DNA of 16,312 bases from Pseudomonadota bacterium (GTDB lineage: Bacteria > Myxococcota > UBA9042 > PHBI01): positions 1 through 16,312 of the forward strand of contig SYAK01000280.1 in NCBI GenBank assembly GCA_005788935.1, read 5' to 3'. Position numbers and translations under genes: made by a program. How positions within the stretch are numbered: the stretch's first letter is position 1; the number at the start of each line of letters is the position of its first letter. This document shows, one piece after another, positions 11,543 through 16,312 of the stretch. The notes beneath the pieces are model-generated. The model had not been told where the DNA came from, ran no database searches, and worked only from the letters and a program-made list of their open reading frames with translations.

Positions 11543-13141
11543 ATGGAGACCGCCTTCCAGGAAGCCCTGCATACGTTCCTCCGCTGGATCCACGTCGTGG
11601 CCGGCATCATGTGGATCGGGGACTCGTTTCTCTTCATGTGGCTCGACAGCCACCTGAACCCGCCCGACAAGGACTCCGAGAAGGGCCGCGACCCCGCCAT
11701 CGTCGGCGAGCTGTGGATGACCCACTCGGGCGGCTTCTACGAGGTCATCAAACGGAAATTCCTGAAACAGGCCGAGATGGGCCACCACCTCTACTGGTTC
11801 AAGTGGGAGTCCTATACGACCTGGATTTCCGGATTCTTCCTGCTCTTCGTCGTCTACTACCTGAACGGCGCGAGCTACCTCGTCGACCCGAACGTCCGCG
11901 CTCTGCACCCCATCGAGGGCATCCTGCTGTCGCTCGGGCTCCTCCTCGGGGCCTGGGCGGTCTACGATCTCCTCTGGTCCTCGAACCTGAAGAACCGCCC
12001 GAACCTCCTGAGTCTGCTGTGCTTCGGGCTCCTCATCGGGCTCGCCTGGTGGCTGACGACGGTGCTCTCGGGTCGCGCCGCCTTCCTCCACATCGGCGCC
12101 ATGATGGGCACCATCATGAGCTCGAACGTCTTCTTCCGCATCATCCCGGCCCAGCGCAACATGCTCGCCGCGACGAAGGCCGGGACGCCCGTCGACACGT
12201 CGCTCGGCCTGCGGGCCAAGATGCGCTCGCGTCACAACCACTACATGACGCTGCCCGTGCTCTTCACGATGCTCTCGAATCACTTCCCCGCAACCTACAG
12301 CCACGACGACGCGTGGCTCGTCCTCGCGGTGGTCTTCATCTTCGGCGCGGGCCTGAAATACCTGATGAATTACAAGTCCAAGGCCGGCGCGGGCATCTGG
12401 TTCGCGACGCTCGCCTCCTTCGTCGCCTTCATCTGGCTGACGGGCGAGCGCTCGGTCGCGGTCGAGGTCGACGTGGATCTCATGACGCACAAGGCCCCCT
12501 TTCATGAGGTCGAGCGCATCATCCAGAACCGCTGCACGACCTGCCACGCGAAGTACCCGTCGTCGGCCGCCTTCAAGTCCCCGCCCGCGGGCGTCATCCT
12601 CGAGACCCCGGCCGACATCGCGGCCTACGCGCCCAAGATCCTCTATCGCGTCTACGTGACGCGGACGATGCCGCTCGCCAACCAGACCGGCATCACCGAG
12701 GACGAGCGCGTGACCCTCGCGGCCTGGGTGCAGCAGGGGGCCAAGGTCGAGGCCGCCCCGCGCTGGGAGACCGCCCCTGCGAGCGCGGCCGAGCTCACCG
12801 AGGCCCGCGCCTTCTGGGCCTCGCGCTGCACGACCTGCCACGGCCCCGATGGGCGCGGCGACGGCCCTGCCGCGGCTGGCCTCTCCGTCAAGCCAGCCAG
12901 CCTGCGCGACCACGCGTGGCACTTCCGGACGCCCGACGAGGCGCTCGCCAAGGCCATCATCGAGGGCGGGCCCGCGGTCGGGAAGCACGCGACGATGCCG
13001 CCGAGCCTCGATCTTCAGGACCGCAAGCCGCTCGCCAACGCGCTCGTCCAGCTCGTCCGGTCGTTCGAGGACAAGCCCCCCGAGGGCTCGCCGCCGCCTG
13101 TCATGCCCGCCCCGGCTGGCGAGGCCGACAAGCCCCGCTGA
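11543..13141 (+). CDS. PuuD-like membrane protein with two c-type haem domains
   Basis: A 532-aa protein. The N-terminal ~300 residues form a multi-helix membrane domain of the Urate_ox_N (PuuD) type: WIHVVAGIMWIGDSFLFMWLD (15-35), a cluster of helices at 92-107, 124-145, 155-175 and 257-274, and FLHIGAMMGTIMSSNVFF. Two cytochrome c modules follow: CTTCH at 331-335 with likely axial Met376, and CTTCH at 429-433 with likely Met485. PuuD is a urate hydroxylase whose cytochrome c tail passes electrons to the respiratory chain. Described PuuD proteins have one haem domain; the second here is unusual. No other purine-degradation gene is visible, so the substrate is not certain. A leaderless promoter abuts the ATG. 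Confidence 0.85.
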   Translation: METAFQEALHTFLRWIHVVAGIMWIGDSFLFMWLDSHLNPPDKDSEKGRDPAIVGELWMTHSGGFYEVIKRKFLKQAEMGHHLYWFKWESYTTWISGFFLLFVVYYLNGASYLVDPNVRALHPIEGILLSLGLLLGAWAVYDLLWSSNLKNRPNLLSLLCFGLLIGLAWWLTTVLSGRAAFLHIGAMMGTIMSSNVFFRIIPAQRNMLAATKAGTPVDTSLGLRAKMRSRHNHYMTLPVLFTMLSNHFPATYSHDDAWLVLAVVFIFGAGLKYLMNYKSKAGAGIWFATLASFVAFIWLTGERSVAVEVDVDLMTHKAPFHEVERIIQNRCTTCHAKYPSSAAFKSPPAGVILETPADIAAYAPKILYRVYVTRTMPLANQTGITEDERVTLAAWVQQGAKVEAAPRWETAPASAAELTEARAFWASRCTTCHGPDGRGDGPAAAGLSVKPASLRDHAWHFRTPDEALAKAIIEGGPAVGKHATMPPSLDLQDRKPLANALVQLVRSFEDKPPEGSPPPVMPAPAGEADKPR

Positions 13142-13228
13142 CGCCGCGTCGCCGGGTTCGTCCCGTCACCTGGCCGCCCGGCTCGCCCGCCCGCGGGCCC
13201 GTCCCGCCACGGACGGCGGCCGCGCCGG
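13142..13228. other. Convergent intergenic gap
   Basis: This 87-nt space separates the converging stops of the puuD-like and prkA-like genes. It is extremely GC-rich, with short self-complementary stretches (such as GCCCGCGGGC), but has no T-run, so I cannot call an intrinsic terminator. Confidence 0.4.
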
Positions 13229-15481
13229 TCAGTAGCGACTCTTCCGCAGCGCGACGAGCGTCTCGCCGAGCGCCACCCGAGGATAGTGAAAGGTCTGCTC
13301 GAAGGTCGCGATGACCTCCCGCGCCTTCGCCATGTCCGCCGCAGAGAGCCCCTCCACCTGCTCGACCTCGCCCCGCTTGTCGGCCGCGAGGATCGCGAGG
13401 CAGTGGGTCAGCTGCCGCTCGACCCGGGCCTTCTGCCTGGCGTAATAGTCTTCCTCGAGCGTCGTGATGAGCTTCGGGAACAGCTGCCGCCACGGGATCG
13501 CCGCGCCAGGGTGTTCCACGCGCCACGCGCCGACCCGGGACACGAGGTCGCGCCGGAACCGGTCCGGATCGCCAGCGACGCCCCAGACCCGCTCGAGCTC
13601 GGCCATGAGCCCCGTGTCAGGCGCCTCATAGGCCTTCGTCTTCTCGTTCCAGATCTTTTCGTTCTTGTGAAGATAGCTTACGTGCAACAGATAGCGCGCG
13701 AACAGATCTTCATACTTGTGCTCGTCGACGAGCCCCATGGCCTGCCTCAACTCGCCGTCCACCAGGTCGAGCCACCGCTGGAACACCTGGTCGATGAAGC
13801 CCTCGTGGTCGTGGTAACCGCCATCCCGCTTTTGCTGCAGGTACTCGTAGACGCTCTTCTGCCGCACGAGATCCCGCAGCTCGTCGAGGATCCCGAGCGG
13901 CGACAGGCCGGGGTGCCGCGGGTCCTGCAGCGCGTTCAGCAGCACCTGCTTCATCTCGCGCGGCGAGGCCCCGCTCAGCCCCTCGGCCTCCGCGCTGTCG
14001 GCCGCCTCGTGCAGCAGGGCTGGCAGGGCCGAGAGCAGCTCACGCCCCTGCTCGGCTGTGGCGTCGCGCGGGATCCGCCCTCGCGCGTACAGCTCCGCCT
14101 TCTCGAACGGCGTCAGCCGCGTCACGACCTCGCGCACCCGCGCGTCGTGCAGCTCCGCCCGAGGCCGCCGAAGCCGCGTCAGCACAGCCCACGTCGCGAG
14201 CACCCGCGTCGCGTGCGGCGCCACGCGGTCGTTGAGGCCCGCCGCCTTCAGGTGCTCGTCGTAGATGCGCTGCTCCGTGACCCAGTCGAGCAGGTACGGC
14301 ATCCGCACGAGGTCCATCCGCCCCTTGAAGGACGCGAAATCCGGGTACTCCTTGAAGGCCCGCAGGTGCCCCTCGTTCGACGTCGCGAACATCACCATGT
14401 CGAGGTGCAGGATCGCGTTCGGCAGCGCCACCGTCCCCTTCTCGCAGGTCGCGAGCAGGTACTTGAAGGCGTCGATCGGGCGCTTCAGCAGGTCGTTGTG
14501 GTGGATGAGCCCGCGGTTCGCGTCGACGAGGTCACCCGCTGGCTCGAACAGGCTGAGATTCCTCAGCGCGGGCGGCAGGTTGCCGATGCCCTGATCCATC
14601 GTGACCTGACGGATCTGGGCGTCCACGTGCAGCTGCGGCTCGATCGTCACGAGCCCCTGCCGGTAGCGCCGCGCGTAGGTGAAGCGCACGACCTGCACAT
14701 GCTGAAAGACCCGTTGCAGATCACCGTGATACGCGTTGAGCAGCGCGTCGAAGATCGCGCGTGAGCGCGGCGACAGGTCCCCGTCGAGCAGGTAGTCCGC
14801 CACCGGCTCGCCATCGCCCTCCGGAGGCGCCTCGGACGCCGTCCGCCCCAGCGCCCCCTCGATGAGGCGGCGCCGCTCGTCGCGCCCGAGCAGCAGCAGC
14901 GGGTGATCGCGCAGGTCCGCGGGCAGGCGGGCGTCGACGTCGTCGTCGTCGAGGTAGGCGAAGCTCTGCAGGCTCGCGCGCGCCTCGTCCCCGAAGCCGA
15001 GCCGCTTCTTCGACACCTTCGAGGCCGGAAACACCCAGTTGAAGCGGTAGACCGCACCCTCGGGCTGCGTCGAATAGTGCTCGAGCCCCATCGCGAGGCA
15101 CTCGACGAACGAGCTCTTCGCCGACCCGTTCGGGCCATGCAGCATGATGAGGCGCGTCACCCGCCGCTCGCGGATGAAGTTGTGCAGCAGCCGATAGACG
15201 GACTGTTGCACGTCCTCCTGGCCGACCACCCGGTCCTTTCCGCCCTGCCACGGCGCGTCGAAGATCCGGAACCGCGTCGTCTTCACCCCGGGGCGCTCGA
15301 CCTCGACCGTCCCGAAGTGCGCGATGCAGTCCCGCAGGTACTGCGGTGCGGTCCGCAGCTGCGCGCGCGGATCGTCCATGAACAGCGCGAAATACTCGTC
15401 GAGGCTCAGCACTTGCCGCCGGGCCGCGAAGGCCTGGCTCGTCCGCGTCTCGATGTCACGTAGCCAAGTCAGGTCGCTCAT
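13229..15481 (-). CDS. prkA: PrkA-family AAA+ serine protein kinase-like protein
   Basis: A 750-aa PrkA/YeaG-like protein. A Walker A loop GPNGSAKSS (116-124) follows FRIFDAPWQGGKDRVVGQED, the usual PrkA entry sequence. RGLIHHNDLLKRP (323-335) and VMFATSNEGHL (363-373) correspond to the conserved Walker B-proximal and sensor regions. The C-terminal part (about 520-750) is the PrkA kinase-like region. Typical members are about 640-680 aa; the extra length is spread through inserts such as 180-230. PrkA proteins are linked to stress, starvation and sporulation responses; some are now viewed as ATP-dependent AAA+ proteases rather than kinases. The usual YeaH and SpoVR partners are not in the window. 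No Shine-Dalgarno precedes the ATG; a promoter ends 6 nt before it. Confidence 0.88.
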   Translation of the reverse strand: MSDLTWLRDIETRTSQAFAARRQVLSLDEYFALFMDDPRAQLRTAPQYLRDCIAHFGTVEVERPGVKTTRFRIFDAPWQGGKDRVVGQEDVQQSVYRLLHNFIRERRVTRLIMLHGPNGSAKSSFVECLAMGLEHYSTQPEGAVYRFNWVFPASKVSKKRLGFGDEARASLQSFAYLDDDDVDARLPADLRDHPLLLLGRDERRRLIEGALGRTASEAPPEGDGEPVADYLLDGDLSPRSRAIFDALLNAYHGDLQRVFQHVQVVRFTYARRYRQGLVTIEPQLHVDAQIRQVTMDQGIGNLPPALRNLSLFEPAGDLVDANRGLIHHNDLLKRPIDAFKYLLATCEKGTVALPNAILHLDMVMFATSNEGHLRAFKEYPDFASFKGRMDLVRMPYLLDWVTEQRIYDEHLKAAGLNDRVAPHATRVLATWAVLTRLRRPRAELHDARVREVVTRLTPFEKAELYARGRIPRDATAEQGRELLSALPALLHEAADSAEAEGLSGASPREMKQVLLNALQDPRHPGLSPLGILDELRDLVRQKSVYEYLQQKRDGGYHDHEGFIDQVFQRWLDLVDGELRQAMGLVDEHKYEDLFARYLLHVSYLHKNEKIWNEKTKAYEAPDTGLMAELERVWGVAGDPDRFRRDLVSRVGAWRVEHPGAAIPWRQLFPKLITTLEEDYYARQKARVERQLTHCLAILAADKRGEVEQVEGLSAADMAKAREVIATFEQTFHYPRVALGETLVALRKSRY

Positions 15482-15487
15482 GGCTGC

Positions 15488-15516
15488 ATGATAGCCACGT
15501 CGCGCGCGCTTGTCAT
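15488..15516 (-). promoter_or_regulatory. Strong leaderless promoter of prkA
   Basis: On the minus strand ATGACA (15516-15511, 5 of 6 to consensus), 17-bp spacer, TATCAT (15493-15488, 5 of 6), then 6 nt to the ATG at 15481. It is the best sigma-70-like match in the window and predicts transcription starting at the start codon. Confidence 0.75.
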
Positions 15517-15560
15517 GGAAGCCGCCTGTGACTTCGAAACCTGCCGACCTGACAGGTCAC

Positions 15561-15986
15561 TCAGCGAGGGCCCGCCCACGCCTTGAGCTTCGCCGTCTTC
15601 ATGAGACAGAGCTCGGCGCTGCAGATGCTGAACTTCGCCGTCATGGCCACCTCACCGCCGCGCGCGCCCTTGACGACCACTGGCAGCTCCGCCGTGACCT
15701 TCTGCGGCGACACCTGGAAGCCGGCCTCCTTCGCCTTCACGATCCGTTGCGGTGCCTCGACCGTCGCGGGGAGCGCGCCGTCCACCTCGAGCTTGGCCGG
15801 ATACTCCGCGTTCCAGTGGTACGGCTCGGCGATCGCGATCACGACCGCGATCTTCCCAGCCCCGGGGCCAGCCGCCACAAACGCAGCGGTCGCCGTATAG
15901 CCGTCACCCACGGGGGGCTTGGCTGTCTCCGCGCCCGCTGTCGAACCCAACGCCGCCACGGCCGCCCACGCAACGATCCACTTCAT
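15561..15986 (-). CDS. Small exported DsbD N-terminal-like domain protein
   Basis: A 141-aa protein with a clear signal peptide (MKWIVAWAAVAALGSTAGA, cleavage near 19). The mature part resembles the immunoglobulin-like N-terminal domain of DsbD: PYHWNAEYPAKLEVDG (56-70), GFQVSPQKVTAELPVVV (89-105) and AMTAKFSICSAELCLMKTAKL (114-134), where Cys122 and Cys127 occupy the position of the reactive pair. nDsbD has five residues between its cysteines; here there are four. It lacks the DsbD membrane and thioredoxin domains, so any redox role in the periplasm needs a partner not seen here. A GGAGG-containing purine-rich run precedes the ATG. The promoter at 16082-16054 gives a leader of about 60 nt. 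Confidence 0.7.
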   Translation of the reverse strand: MKWIVAWAAVAALGSTAGAETAKPPVGDGYTATAAFVAAGPGAGKIAVVIAIAEPYHWNAEYPAKLEVDGALPATVEAPQRIVKAKEAGFQVSPQKVTAELPVVVKGARGGEVAMTAKFSICSAELCLMKTAKLKAWAGPR

Positions 15987-16053
15987 CGCCTTCCCCCTCC
16001 GTCCCGCGGCGGGCTGACATCCGCCGAACGGCGTTTCGACCGCAGCCGCCGCG

Positions 16054-16082
16054 GTTCTATTCAACCCATGCGGACCTGGAAA
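16054..16082 (-). promoter_or_regulatory. Sigma-70-like promoter of the DsbD-N-like gene
   Basis: On the minus strand TTTCCA (16082-16077), 17-bp spacer, TAGAAC (16059-16054). The expected start is about 16047, giving a ~60-nt leader with the GGAGGGGG ribosome site. It lies back to back with the rightward promoter at 16101. Confidence 0.58.
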
Positions 16083-16100
16083 GCGCAAACGCTTCGGCGC

Positions 16101-16129
16101 TTGCCCGTGGCGCGCCGCTGGTCTAGAAC
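16101..16129 (+). promoter_or_regulatory. Sigma-70-like promoter of the right-edge gene
   Basis: TTGCCC (16101-16106), 17-bp spacer, TAGAAC (16124-16129). The start would fall near 16136, about 3 nt before the ATG at 16139, so the message is leaderless or nearly so. The -10 is identical to that of the divergent gene. Confidence 0.62.
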
Positions 16130-16138
16130 GCTCGGGAG

Positions 16139-16312
16139 ATGCAGCGTCGCTTGGCCATCGTCGGTTTCGTCTTTGTCGTCGGCTTCGGGCTCGGCTACGG
16201 CACCACGTGGCTGCTCGCGGGCAGCCCCGGGGTGCTCGACGCCCCGCCACCTCCGCCCGCGGAGACGGCCGCGGCCACACCCCCGCCGGCCGCGCCAGCC
16301 CCCGCGCCAGCC
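16139..16312 (+). CDS. Partial membrane-anchored proline-rich protein
   Basis: The frame is open to the right edge (58 codons). After MQRR there is one hydrophobic helix (LAIVGFVFVVGFGLGYGTTWLL, about 5-26), then a Pro/Ala linker beginning DAPPPPPAETAAAT. This is the usual layout of an inner-membrane anchor carrying a periplasmic domain on a flexible linker, but that domain lies outside the window, so no function can be given. The start is supported by the promoter at 16101-16129; the purines GGGAG directly before the ATG are too close for a normal ribosome site. Confidence 0.6.
   Translation, partial: MQRRLAIVGFVFVVGFGLGYGTTWLLAGSPGVLDAPPPPPAETAAATPPPAAPAPAPA

Noticed and set aside
10865..12988. 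A 707-codon minus-strand open frame covering moaB and most of the puuD-like gene
   Set aside because: Only the last 191 codons are MoaB. The rest is antisense to a well-supported membrane/haem protein and shows the His/Asp/Arg bias of a shadow frame.

Overview
This is a very GC-rich, densely packed bacterial window whose coding frames nearly always end codons in G or C. The style suggests a myxobacterium or related Myxococcota lineage: a caspase-fold protein with a two-helix C-terminal membrane tail, a secreted EGF-like/FGE-fold protein, lipoproteins with lipobox cysteines, and a PrkA protein. The lineage is inferred from gene style only; no rRNA or tRNA gene was seen.

Left part (1-8300), conflict/accessory-like. 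A partial leftward ORF leaves the left edge behind two tandem palindromes. Next come a HEPN-MNT toxin-antitoxin-type pair (560-1272), a translationally coupled pair of an exported caspase-fold protein and an EGF/FGE-fold protein (1640-5253), and a 0.65-kb gene-free zone with an octamer repeat and four regularly spaced ~106-bp units. Then follow a GNAT acetyltransferase (5910-6347), a decayed AAA-ATPase/PD-(D/E)XK-type gene set among copies of a 26-bp direct repeat (about 6370-7265), and an Mrr-type restriction endonuclease (7376-8296, minus).

Right part (8300-16312), housekeeping-like. It holds an exported alpha/beta hydrolase (8454-9485), a moaB-like gene overlapping a gene for an M74/MepA-type endopeptidase with a large N-terminal extension (11440-9531, minus), a PuuD-like membrane protein with two c-type haem domains (11543-13141), a 750-aa PrkA-family protein (15481-13229, minus), a small exported DsbD-N-like protein (15986-15561, minus), and the start of a membrane-anchored proline-rich protein (from 16139).

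Promoters are unusually readable. Seven genes or operons have sigma-70-like -35/-10 pairs separated by exactly 17 bp. At three of these (moaB, puuD, prkA), and also at the left-edge ORF, which has no matching -35, the -10 ends exactly 6 nt before the ATG. This predicts leaderless mRNAs. The genes inside operons, plus the GNAT gene and the hydrolase and mrr genes, have Shine-Dalgarno sequences instead.

The most interesting candidate system is the caspase-FGE pair. The caspase has intact His/Cys, an EF-hand-like calcium loop and a duplicated helical module. Its partner has an FGE fold lacking the catalytic cysteines, which suggests recognition rather than sulfatase activation.
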